From positions 705,016-769,015 of the forward strand of contig NZ_QFFY01000002.1 of NCBI RefSeq assembly GCF_003131205.1: a stretch of 64,000 bases of DNA, in the 5' to 3' direction. Positions within the stretch are counted from its first letter, which is position 1. Every line of letters begins with the position of its first letter. The notes beneath the pieces are model-generated. The model worked only from the letters and a program-made list of their open reading frames with translations. It searched no databases and was not told where the DNA came from. This document shows, piece after piece, positions 53,728-61,743 of the stretch. The stretch comes from Occallatibacter savannae. GTDB lineage: Bacteria; Acidobacteriota; Terriglobia; Terriglobales; Acidobacteriaceae. A program made the position numbers and the translations under genes.

Positions 53728-54048
53728 TCACGGGTTGAGAAAGCGAAGGATGTCTCGCTCATCTTGAGGGCTGAGCGAAGCGCGAACCCGCATATGGCGC
53801 AGGATCGTTCCTGAGATCCTCGAGGAAAATCCCTGCGGCGCTTCATGACATCGCGAGCAGTTTTGCTTGAACTTGATAGCACCCTTTGACTCCGGCGCTG
53901 CCGGCTGGTGCCGAGCCTGGCTCTGGCGTGCGCCAGCCGAGGAGTCCTGTATGGATTCGATTCGCCATGAGAAGGCTGGAAGGGAAGCAGACGCAAGGGA
54001 AAAGGTAAGGACAATGCAGGCTGCACGAATCTTCAAATCCGTATTCAT
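53728..54048 (-). CDS. Small secreted c-type cytochrome
   Basis: 106 residues from ATG 54048, preceded by GGAGAGG with 3 bases of spacing. A signal peptide (AACIVLTFSLASASLPAFS) is followed by a heme-binding NCSRCHEAP with Cys64, Cys67 and His68; Met86 in ILRHMRVR is the likely second axial ligand. The C-terminus ALSPQDERDILRFLNP-like helix is typical of mono-heme class I cytochromes, though the domain is short. It overlaps the stop of the outer-membrane protein gene by 4 bases and is 52 bases from the TonB-dependent receptor gene. It likely shuttles electrons in the periplasm; its partner may be the CuA and cytochrome proteins on the other strand. Confidence 0.8.
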   Translation of the reverse strand: MNTDLKIRAACIVLTFSLASASLPAFSWRIESIQDSSAGARQSQARHQPAAPESKGAIKFKQNCSRCHEAPQGFSSRISGTILRHMRVRASLSPQDERDILRFLNP

Positions 54049-55100
54049 TTGCCTCTCCAGGTGGGGAACAGAAATCGATATACGATCCCGGTCTGCCAAA
54101 TGTTGGTGTCTTGTGTGGACGATTGCCTTGAGTAACTGCTGTTGATTCGCACTTCATGCGGGAAGAGGATGTCCAGTCCGAAATCGGCGCGCTTTGTATC
54201 CGCCCCGGGTAAACCGTCGGTGGGGTCGGGGCTGCTGCGAAAGGTCTGCTGCCAGCGAAAAACGGGCTGGATGGCACGACGAAGTGTCATTCCGGATGAT
54301 GCGCTCGCCAGGTGGAATTCAGATTCCACCCAGTACCCCTTGGAGTGTGGACCGTGGGCGAATTCTGATCGAAGCTTGACGAGTGCGTCGGCAGGTTGCC
54401 ACCAGAGATGCAAACCTTCGAAATTCTCGTGTGTTTCTTCCAGCAACCTTCCGTACGATCCACCCACTTCCAGGCGTGCTTGCGGAAAGTACAAGCTTGT
54501 CCTGGCGCCGGACGCGCGCTGGGATTTGAACTGCTCATTGGTGCTCGCAGCGGAAAAGTAGCCTGCGTAATCAAGCCAAACGTGGTCGTTCGAGATTGCG
54601 GACCCGCGAAGCATTCCGCCGACACTGGAGCCGGTGTTCATCGTTCCCAGGTTGAATATGAGAGGTGCGCTTTCGAAGTTGCTGATCCAAATGGGTGAAA
54701 GTCGCTCGTTGTATGTACCGAACGGAGTGAGGAACTCTCCTGCGACGACCGTCAGGTGCGAACTCGCGATGTAGTCCATCTGCAGATATGAAAGGCCCAG
54801 AAATGATGAGCTGGTATATCCGCTATGTCCGCCACCTTTAGGGAAGTATGAATCGAGGATGGTGGCGCGGCTCTCCACCAGAATGTGATTTCCTAGAGGC
54901 GCCGCGAGCAGTGGAGAGATAACGGGGATGTAGGTTGTGTTTCCGGCGTTGGTGCTGGTGACAAAACCGACTCCGCCGGAAATAAGGGGCACGTCCTGCG
55001 TGGTGCCGGGCCGACTCATCACCAGGAGCGAGGCAGCCAGCAGTGCACTCGCATAGATTCCCGCGCGCTTAGGAGATAGGAGCACTTTCGTCCTTGGCAT
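54045..55100 (-). CDS. Outer-membrane beta-barrel protein of unknown function
   Basis: 351 residues with a signal peptide (ASALLAASLLVMSRPG, cleavage near TTQD). The rest is beta-rich with alternating polar and aromatic residues (SSFLGLSYLQMDYIASSH, HVWLDYAGYFSAA) and ends QTGIVYRFLFPTWRGK, where the YRFLF strand looks like a last barrel strand although the final residue is not Phe. It reads like a porin-type or phosphate-selective-porin-like barrel. FLTPFGTYNERLSPIW is a feature seen in such barrels. First gene of the minus operon with cytochrome c and TonB-dependent receptor. The function is inferred only from this. Confidence 0.7.
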   Translation of the reverse strand: MPRTKVLLSPKRAGIYASALLAASLLVMSRPGTTQDVPLISGGVGFVTSTNAGNTTYIPVISPLLAAPLGNHILVESRATILDSYFPKGGGHSGYTSSSFLGLSYLQMDYIASSHLTVVAGEFLTPFGTYNERLSPIWISNFESAPLIFNLGTMNTGSSVGGMLRGSAISNDHVWLDYAGYFSAASTNEQFKSQRASGARTSLYFPQARLEVGGSYGRLLEETHENFEGLHLWWQPADALVKLRSEFAHGPHSKGYWVESEFHLASASSGMTLRRAIQPVFRWQQTFRSSPDPTDGLPGADTKRADFGLDILFPHEVRINSSYSRQSSTQDTNIWQTGIVYRFLFPTWRGK

Positions 55101-55343
55101 GTGCTCACGCTAGCTCTCAAAGAAATGCCGCATGTCAGAGGGGCGTCTTCCATTTGTAAGCGGAATGTCACTTCTCCGGAATCCCGCCCAGGACATTTCT
55201 TGCCCAACAGGGATCTCCACTGACTTCAGACAGTTCCCGTTCGCGACGACAAAGCCATGACAATCCTCTTACACATGTATGACACGACCCAGGGTGCGCG
55301 CGATTAGGTTGGGCAGAGTTGATATCGGATTATCGGAGTCATC

Positions 55344-55772
55344 GTGGTTATCAGTCTTTCTCAGCCTGTGAATAGGGTCGGTACGCAGAGGACAGTCAGG
55401 AAAACAAGTTCGAGTTGGAAGCGATCAGCTGCGCAAGGTATGGCGCTAGTCCTTCTCTTGTTGTACATCGTGGTTCCTCCCGTTAGGCCCGATACTCCGC
55501 ACCATATTCAAGTCACAGCCAGGCGATTCGCATTTGAGCCTGCGGAGATAACTGTGAAGAAGGGAGAGGCCGTCGATCTCGTCCTGACTAGCGCCGATGT
55601 TGCTCACGGGCTGAGAATCCGCGAGCTCAAGATCGAGTTGAACGCGAGCAAGGCAAAGACCGCTCAGACGACCTTCACACCGCAGAAGACTGGAACCTTC
55701 ACAGGCCACTGCTCCGTGTTCTGCGGCTCCGGACATGGCGTGATGACTTTTACCATCCATGTGGTCTCGTGA
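55344..55772 (+). CDS. CuA-like cupredoxin (cytochrome oxidase subunit II-type domain)
   Basis: 142 residues from GTG 55344, preceded by GGAG with 5 bases of spacing. One membrane anchor (MALVLLLLYIVVP, about 33-46) leads to a cupredoxin domain. The copper ligands are His88 (DVAHGLRI) and Cys123, Cys127, His131 and Met134 in HCSVFCGSGHGVM, spaced exactly as in the binuclear CuA centre (C-x3-C-x3-H-x2-M). Cytochrome oxidase subunit II normally has Glu two residues after the first Cys; here it is Val125. There is only one anchor and no oxidase subunit I gene nearby, so it is an isolated CuA electron carrier. It overlaps the following cytochrome c gene by 4 bases (GTGA). Confidence 0.85.
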   Translation: MVISLSQPVNRVGTQRTVRKTSSSWKRSAAQGMALVLLLLYIVVPPVRPDTPHHIQVTARRFAFEPAEITVKKGEAVDLVLTSADVAHGLRIRELKIELNASKAKTAQTTFTPQKTGTFTGHCSVFCGSGHGVMTFTIHVVS

Positions 55773-56272
55773 ACATGATTCGAACACTGCTCGGCATGGG
55801 GGTCGCTTTCGCGGCCGGCGCTCTAATGCTCCCGGTTCTGGTGCTCCGTCACGGATTGAGCGCGACCGAACCGACTCACCTGGAGACCATAGCGATAGAG
55901 GCCTTGAAACACAAGGTGCTGGTGGCCGGTAAAGACGAGAAGAACCCGCTAGCAGGCAGCCCGAATGCACTCGCGGACGGAAAAGAAGCGTTCTCTCACT
56001 ACTGCGTGGCGTGTCACGGCATGGATGGGCAGAATACCGGGGTTCCATTCGCAGAGAGATTGTCGCCTCCTGTGCCCTCATTGGCATCACCTGATGTGCA
56101 AGGCTACAGCGACGGTCAATTGAAATGGGTAATCGACAACGGAATCTGGCCGTCCGGGATGCCTGGTTCCCGGGGAACGCTGGCCGATGAAGAGATCTGG
56201 TCAATCGTCGTGTACCTGCGGCATCTTCCGCCCGCCGGCAGTCTTGGCGAACCCGAGATGTACGCGCACTAA
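55769..56272 (+). CDS. Membrane-anchored c-type cytochrome
   Basis: 167 residues from GTG 55769, overlapping the CuA gene. An N-terminal hydrophobic segment (about 7-26) is an uncleaved anchor or signal. The heme motif is YCVACHGMDGQNTG with Cys79, Cys82 and His83; Met131 in WPSGMPGSRG is the distal ligand, and EEIWSIVVYLRHLPP is the usual C-terminal helix of cytochrome c class I. CuA next to cytochrome c is the donor arrangement of caa3-type oxidases and of some nitrous-oxide or nitric-oxide reductases, but here the terminal enzyme is missing. The nucleotidyltransferase gene starts 6 bases after the stop. Confidence 0.88.
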   Translation: MNMIRTLLGMGVAFAAGALMLPVLVLRHGLSATEPTHLETIAIEALKHKVLVAGKDEKNPLAGSPNALADGKEAFSHYCVACHGMDGQNTGVPFAERLSPPVPSLASPDVQGYSDGQLKWVIDNGIWPSGMPGSRGTLADEEIWSIVVYLRHLPPAGSLGEPEMYAH

Positions 56273-56278
56273 TTCCAA

Positions 56279-57556
56279 ATGAGAATTGGACCACTCCAAA
56301 TCGAAATGAACGAGGAGCGTCGAGCAGCGCGTTTGAAAGAGGCCGTCCTGGCCAGCTTCCACGAGCCTGCACCGTCGGTCGAGGCTCGTCTGCGAGAATT
56401 CGGCGCCCGCGATTGGAGTCGCGCCAAGTACTGGCTCGATGTAAGCGGGCTGGCCCTTTACTTTCTCGCGCGCATAGAGGCGATGGCCCTACTCGCATGT
56501 CTTCCCCGATCGGTAATTTCTCAGCTGCAAACGAATCTTAAGGAGAATCGCCAACGAACTGAGGCTCTCCTGAGCGAGGCGGTAGAGATCACCCATGCGC
56601 TACGGGCTCTCAACATTGAATGCGCAGTTCTCAAAGGAATTACGTTTCCGTCCGAGTCTGTTCCGGATCCCGCACTTCGAAATCAGATGGACATTGACCT
56701 GTTGATCCGAAAGGCGGATCTCAGGGCAACAGAGAAGTGCCTTGCGAGATTCGGCTACGCACTCGCTGCTGTAGGCGAACGAACCTGGGAATTCAAAGCG
56801 GGCCCTTGCGGAACGTCTTCTCTGAAGAATTTGTACCAGGAACGCCCAGAGCGGGCACTCGAAGTACATCTGGAGAGCCAGCAGCTGCAAGTAGGGCGCG
56901 GGGATCGTTTGGCAAGGTCAGAATGGCGACTTATGCAGAGCTGCTGGTTGGCCGCGCTCGATCCCGCGGATATCTTCGTTCTTCAAGGCCAACACCTGTT
57001 CAAGCATATGTGCAGCGAGTACACTCGCGCTTCGTGGGTGCTGGAGTTCTGGCGACATATATGCGGAAGACGCAACGACACTGGCTTCTGGGGGCAGGTT
57101 GAAAGCCTCGCGATGGAACAACCCGGTGCGGCCATGGCGGTGGGAGCAGCTGTGCTGCTGGCCTCGCTGATATTCGGTCAATGCGCACCCGCTGAACTGG
57201 CAGGTTGGTCCGTAGACAAGCTCCCCGCCGGGGTTTGCTTGTGGATTCAACTCTACGGCCGCCGTGTACTTATCTCCGGCCGTCCTGGGAGCAAACTTTA
57301 CCTCCTGCTGCGCAAGGAACTTAACATCGGAGCCGACGCAGGCAGGACGGAACTCCGGCGTCTGCTGGTGCCTCTTCACTGGCCGCCGAAGATTACGAAG
57401 GCTGGACTGAATGAATCCCGATTCGAGCGGACGCGCCGATTCTGGATTCAGACGAGATTCGCGGCACGAAGACTGCATTTTCATGTTTCGCAGGGACTTG
57501 TTTTCGCGGTTGAATCGACGCGTTGGCAGCGCAGAAATGGGGGATTACCGCAATGA
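56279..57556 (+). CDS. Nucleotidyltransferase-family protein (PF14907-like)
   Basis: 425 residues. The pattern VLKGITFPSESVPDPALR then NQMDIDLLI (about 118-142) matches the uncharacterised nucleotidyltransferase family, with the Asp-x-Asp pair of the active site in DIDLL. The rest is helix-rich (HAL, KHMCSEYTRASWVLEFWRHI). Homologues are usually in polysaccharide or peptide-maturation gene clusters with HprK-like proteins; the transferred group is unknown. ATG 56279 has no clear ribosome binding site; ATG 56306 (MNEERRAARL) is a possible start. The stop overlaps the SLBB exporter start by 4 bases, so it is translated with the exopolysaccharide genes. Confidence 0.8.
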   Translation: MRIGPLQIEMNEERRAARLKEAVLASFHEPAPSVEARLREFGARDWSRAKYWLDVSGLALYFLARIEAMALLACLPRSVISQLQTNLKENRQRTEALLSEAVEITHALRALNIECAVLKGITFPSESVPDPALRNQMDIDLLIRKADLRATEKCLARFGYALAAVGERTWEFKAGPCGTSSLKNLYQERPERALEVHLESQQLQVGRGDRLARSEWRLMQSCWLAALDPADIFVLQGQHLFKHMCSEYTRASWVLEFWRHICGRRNDTGFWGQVESLAMEQPGAAMAVGAAVLLASLIFGQCAPAELAGWSVDKLPAGVCLWIQLYGRRVLISGRPGSKLYLLLRKELNIGADAGRTELRRLLVPLHWPPKITKAGLNESRFERTRRFWIQTRFAARRLHFHVSQGLVFAVESTRWQRRNGGLPQ

Positions 57557-60405
57557 TCGCGCCTTCGCGATGGCTCATTCCATGGGTAGTTCTCATCTCT
57601 GTGTTCGCATGCACCGCGACAGCACAGGACGGATTCGCGGGAGCTCCGATCTCGCAAAACGATTTCACGTCGGCCAATCAGACGCGTGACGCTGAAGCCA
57701 TTCAGGACGAAGACGCTCAGCTCTCGCTTTCAGCATCGCAGATCATCTCTATCCTTCAAAGCAGGCCGGAAGTTGCTGTTGAGATCAAGACGATGGTTGC
57801 TCAATCCCAACCCGGGACAATCGCTGCGCAGCCGGATGCCATTACAGATGAGACTCTTTACAGTCAGATCGGCTCCGACAGGAATTTGCGCCAGCAGATC
57901 ACGATGTTTTTGCGCGCGAGAGGCTATGTGGAGGCTGGAGATCTTCGGCTGAAAACGCCTGCGCCTCGAGTTGCTGATCCACTGTCGCCGCTGTCGGGGG
58001 GCAGACAGATCAATAATCGAGAGCCTGCGAGAGGGCTCGAACCGCCAGCCGAAGAAGCTGGGCAACAGCCCGCAGCTCATCGATCGGTGGAACTCGAAGG
58101 CAAGGGGAGTTCCGGAGGCGCGATGCAAGCGGAGCCGAAGTCCGCTGAGCAGGAGCGCGATACAGACAACATCACGAGCGAACCTCCGGTGCTGCACCGC
58201 CCAGCACCGTACAACTTGAGATCGCTGCGTGATCTCTACTCCCAAATTCCTGACACTTCAGATCAGCTGAAGCGCTTTGGGTCGGACGTTTTTACCCGTC
58301 GCGATCGGGCGGCTACAGGTCAGGCTCCTCTCGATGTCCCAATCGGGCCGGATTACGTAGTCGGTCCCGGCGACGGACTCACCATCGATCTTTGGGGCGG
58401 AATCTCGCAGTCATTCACGCGTACCGTAAATCCAGATGGGCACCTCGCGCTACCTGAGGCTGGAGATATTCAGGTAGCGGGCTTGTCAATGCAACGGACG
58501 CAGGAACTGGTGCAGCAGGAACTGCGGCGCCAATACCGAGACGTGCGGGCCTCCGTCACGCTTGCCCGCCTGCGAACGATCCGCATCTATGTTGTCGGCG
58601 ACGTGCAAAGACCCGGCGCGTACGAAGTGAGTTCGCTGGCATCTCCTCTGAGTGCACTGTACGCATCAGGAGGTCCGACCTCTATTGGTTCCCTGAGGAT
58701 GCTGAAGCACTATCGCGGAAAGGAACTCATCGGCACGGTTGATTTGTACGACTTCCTCCTGCGCGGGGTCCAGAGTGACGAGCAGCGACTGCTGGGAGGG
58801 GACACCCTGGTTGTCCCGGCGGTGGGACCGCAGGTTGCGATCTCGGGGGCGGTGAAGCGACCAGCGATCTATGAACTCAACAATGCGAGCACACTCGGAG
58901 CGTTGCTCCAGATTGCAGGAGGGATCACGGTAGCGGCGTCCCTTGAACATATTTCGATCGAGCGCATCAATGCCAACCAGAATCGCGAGACCATCAGCTT
59001 AGGATCGGCAGATCAGGACGAAAAGGATATCGAGAACTTCGAGCTTCGGGATGGGGATCGGATTCACGTCGCGCCTATCGCCCCATTTAGCGAGCGCCTG
59101 GTCTATGTCGAAGGACACGTCGTTCGTCCCGGACGCCACCCCTACCGAGACGGCATGCACCTCAGCGACGTGCTGCGAAGCTACCAGGATCTTCTGCCTG
59201 AACCGGCCAGCATTGGTGAGATTATCCGCCTAGCGCCGCCGGATCTTCACGTGCAGACGATTGAGTTCAACCTGGCTGACGCGCTGATCGGCAACGGCGA
59301 CATTGCGCTACAGCCTTTCGATACGGTGCGAGTTCTCGGTCGATATGATGTCGACGCTCCACGGGTGGAGGTTCGCGGAGAAGTTCTGCGTCCAGGATCC
59401 TACCCCCTGTCCGATGGAATGACGGCTGCGGAACTGGTGCGTGCGGCTGGAGGCTTCAAGAGAGATGCCCTGTTGGAAACAGCAGACCTCATCAGCTACC
59501 AGGTGGTGAACGGAACAAAAGTAGAGAGCCAGCGCGCGGACATACGGATAGGAGAAGCTGTCGGGCGAAGCGACCTCTCCGCGGATCGCGCCCTCAAGCC
59601 CAGCGATGTTCTTACTGTTCACCAGATCACCGGCTGGAATGACATCGGCGAGTCGATCACAATCGAGGGCGAGGTAGCGCACCCGGGCAGCTACGGATTC
59701 CGCAGCGGCGAGCGGCTTAGCGATGTTTTGCGCCGCGCTGGAGGCTTCCGTGAGACTGCCTACCCCGCCGGTGCGATTCTTACGCGAGAGCAGGTTAAGG
59801 AACTCGAAGAGAAGAGCCGGGCCGAACTCATTCGTCAGATTGAGACGAGCGCTTCAGCTGCCCGTCTTTCTTCGAATCTCGCTTCGAATGACTTGTCCGG
59901 ACAAGCGAGTCTCATCCGGCAACAGGAGGACCAGATTCTTTCTCAACTCAAGAGCCAGCCAGCAATGGGGCGCATGGTCATCCACGTTACGACGGACATT
60001 GAGTCGTGGGCAGGAACGGCAGCCGACATCGAAGTGCGGAGAGGCGACGTGCTGCGCATTCCCAAGCGCCCTGGATTCGTTCTTGTGAGCGGGCAGGTTT
60101 ACAACGCTTCCGCTATTACATTCACGCCCGGGAAGACGGCCGCGTGGTACTTGCAGCATGCGGGCGGCGCGACCAGCATCGCAAATCGCAAAGAGATCTT
60201 TGTTGTTCGTGCGAACGGTGCGGTGGTAGGTCGGCAATCAGGAGAGTGGTACGACCGTGACGTGCTCTCTACGCGTCTGCAACCTGGAGACGTCGTTGTA
60301 GTTCCACAGAAGATCATCGGTGCATCCCTCTTCTGGCGCAATCTGCTGAGCACCGCCCAGATCGCGTCCTCTATCGCCATCACCGCTGCTGTAGCGGGCT
60401 TATAG
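57553..60405 (+). CDS. SLBB-domain polysaccharide export protein (Wza-like, multi-SLBB)
   Basis: 950 residues from ATG 57553, which overlaps the previous stop (ATGA). Signal peptide LIPWVVLISVFACTATAQ. A polysaccharide export domain begins at about residue 264 (GPDYVVGPGDGLTIDLWGGI), followed by at least five SLBB beta-grasp domains (for example IYVVGDVQRPGAY, VAISGAVKRPAIY, VYVEGHVVRPGRHPY, VEVRGEVLRPGSYPL, ITIEGEVAHPGSYGF), a coiled coil near 750-800, a last SLBB (VLVSGQVYNASAITF), and a C-terminal membrane helix (AQIASSIAITAAVAG). Such octameric proteins make the outer-membrane channel for exopolysaccharide. Wza has about 380 residues and fewer SLBB domains, so this is an enlarged version able to span a wider periplasm. 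Confidence 0.92.
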   Translation: MIAPSRWLIPWVVLISVFACTATAQDGFAGAPISQNDFTSANQTRDAEAIQDEDAQLSLSASQIISILQSRPEVAVEIKTMVAQSQPGTIAAQPDAITDETLYSQIGSDRNLRQQITMFLRARGYVEAGDLRLKTPAPRVADPLSPLSGGRQINNREPARGLEPPAEEAGQQPAAHRSVELEGKGSSGGAMQAEPKSAEQERDTDNITSEPPVLHRPAPYNLRSLRDLYSQIPDTSDQLKRFGSDVFTRRDRAATGQAPLDVPIGPDYVVGPGDGLTIDLWGGISQSFTRTVNPDGHLALPEAGDIQVAGLSMQRTQELVQQELRRQYRDVRASVTLARLRTIRIYVVGDVQRPGAYEVSSLASPLSALYASGGPTSIGSLRMLKHYRGKELIGTVDLYDFLLRGVQSDEQRLLGGDTLVVPAVGPQVAISGAVKRPAIYELNNASTLGALLQIAGGITVAASLEHISIERINANQNRETISLGSADQDEKDIENFELRDGDRIHVAPIAPFSERLVYVEGHVVRPGRHPYRDGMHLSDVLRSYQDLLPEPASIGEIIRLAPPDLHVQTIEFNLADALIGNGDIALQPFDTVRVLGRYDVDAPRVEVRGEVLRPGSYPLSDGMTAAELVRAAGGFKRDALLETADLISYQVVNGTKVESQRADIRIGEAVGRSDLSADRALKPSDVLTVHQITGWNDIGESITIEGEVAHPGSYGFRSGERLSDVLRRAGGFRETAYPAGAILTREQVKELEEKSRAELIRQIETSASAARLSSNLASNDLSGQASLIRQQEDQILSQLKSQPAMGRMVIHVTTDIESWAGTAADIEVRRGDVLRIPKRPGFVLVSGQVYNASAITFTPGKTAAWYLQHAGGATSIANRKEIFVVRANGAVVGRQSGEWYDRDVLSTRLQPGDVVVVPQKIIGASLFWRNLLSTAQIASSIAITAAVAGL

Positions 60406-60420
60406 GAAAAGGAGGTCGGC

Positions 60421-61743
60421 GTGCATACGGGTTCGGCAGCAACGAGAGAGCATCAGAATGAGGCTACTGCGGCCGGCGCTTCTCCAAACTGGGTCGTAAA
60501 TGCGAACCTTTTGTGGCAGTATCGTGCTTTGTTTCTCAAGGCAGCCGCAATTGGTGCTCTAATCAGCGTCGCAGCTGCTTTTCTGATCCCGAAGCGGTAC
60601 GAGTCGACTGCCCGCATTATGCCTCCCGAAAGCACCGGATCGAGCGCTGCTCTGCTGGCAGCCCTCGCGGGGAGAGGCGCAAGTGAATACGGCAGCATCG
60701 GCAGCATTGCCGCCAATCTTTTAGCTGTTCGCACGACCGGGCCATTGTTCGTTGACCTTTTGCGCAGTGCGACCGTAAGTGACCATCTGATTGAACGATT
60801 TCAACTGCAGCAGATCTACAGCAAGCGCTACCGGGTTGACGCAGCAAAGAAGCTTGCCCGCCGCACTTCAGTCGTCGAAGACAAACGCAGTGGCGTCATT
60901 TCCATCACAGTCGAAGATGGAGATCCGCAGCGAGCACGGGATCTCGCGCAGGCTTACCTGGATGAACTCAATCTTCTCGTAAACCGTACGAACACCTCCT
61001 CTGCCCGTCAGGAAAGAACTTTCATTGAACGTCGTCTCAAAGGTGCTGAAGCAGAGTTAGAGCGCGCTCAGAATGCCTTAAGCGAGTTCTCCAGCACCCA
61101 CTCCACCATCGACATGAAGGAGCAGACGCGAGCGACAGTGGATGCTGCAGCAAAGTTGCAGGCACAGCTGATTCTTGAGCAGACAGAACTCGACTCAATG
61201 CTGCAAATCTATGGCGACCAGAACGTGCGTGTGCGTGCCGCTCGGGCCCGAATCTCGGGTCTGCGGAGCCAACTGCAGGCAATTGGCGGTACGTCGGAGC
61301 CTCTGCAGGCCGACGGCACAATTTCCGCTGACAATAATGGTCTGCTCAGAGCGGGAGCGGACTATCCCCCGCTCCGGCAACTTCCGCGGCTCGCTGTGCC
61401 GTACGCAGACATCTATCGTCACGTTCGTGTGCAGGAAGCCGTCTACGAAATGCTGACGCAGCAGTACGAACTCGCAAGGATTCAGGAAGCGAAGGACGTC
61501 CCTGTAGTGCGCGTGATCGATGCTCCTGGCATACCGGAGAAGAAGTCTTTTCCACCGAGAACCGTGCTCTGCGTAGTGTTAACGACTCTGACCATGATGA
61601 TTACTGCCGGCCTGATCATCGGCCGGTTTAGATGGAGGGAGATGAGCCCGGTCGACGAACGGAGGATCCTGGGCGCAGAGATCATGGAAGAACTGCACAG
61701 GGGTTTTCAAAGGCTCTTTTTGCAGAGATTGCGTCATGGCTGA
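60421..61743 (+). CDS. Wzz-type chain-length determinant / polysaccharide co-polymerase
   Basis: 440 residues from GTG 60421 with AAGGAGG 5 bases upstream. An N-terminal membrane helix (about 37-58, FLKAAAIGALISVAAAFLIP) and a second near the C-terminus (about 379-400, TVLCVVLTTLTMMITAGLII) enclose a periplasmic domain: the Wzz motif around YESTARIMPPESTG and a long coiled coil (about 195-295, ERRLKGAEAELERAQNAL). No tyrosine kinase domain is fused and none follows, unlike Wzc. It sets polymer length and joins the export channel. It is 15 bases after the SLBB gene and overlaps the ligase gene by 8 bases. Confidence 0.9.
   Translation: MHTGSAATREHQNEATAAGASPNWVVNANLLWQYRALFLKAAAIGALISVAAAFLIPKRYESTARIMPPESTGSSAALLAALAGRGASEYGSIGSIAANLLAVRTTGPLFVDLLRSATVSDHLIERFQLQQIYSKRYRVDAAKKLARRTSVVEDKRSGVISITVEDGDPQRARDLAQAYLDELNLLVNRTNTSSARQERTFIERRLKGAEAELERAQNALSEFSSTHSTIDMKEQTRATVDAAAKLQAQLILEQTELDSMLQIYGDQNVRVRAARARISGLRSQLQAIGGTSEPLQADGTISADNNGLLRAGADYPPLRQLPRLAVPYADIYRHVRVQEAVYEMLTQQYELARIQEAKDVPVVRVIDAPGIPEKKSFPPRTVLCVVLTTLTMMITAGLIIGRFRWREMSPVDERRILGAEIMEELHRGFQRLFLQRLRHG

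Noticed and set aside
53676-54026. Upstream extension of the second TonB-dependent receptor (about 117 codons)
   Set aside because: Arg/Ser-rich, overlaps the cytochrome c gene in another frame; the ATG at 53675 has its own ribosome binding site and signal peptide.
55446-56498. 350-codon open frame on the minus strand opposite the CuA and cytochrome genes
   Set aside because: Arg/Ser/Pro-rich composition typical of antisense shadows in GC-rich DNA; the plus strand carries clear copper and heme motifs.
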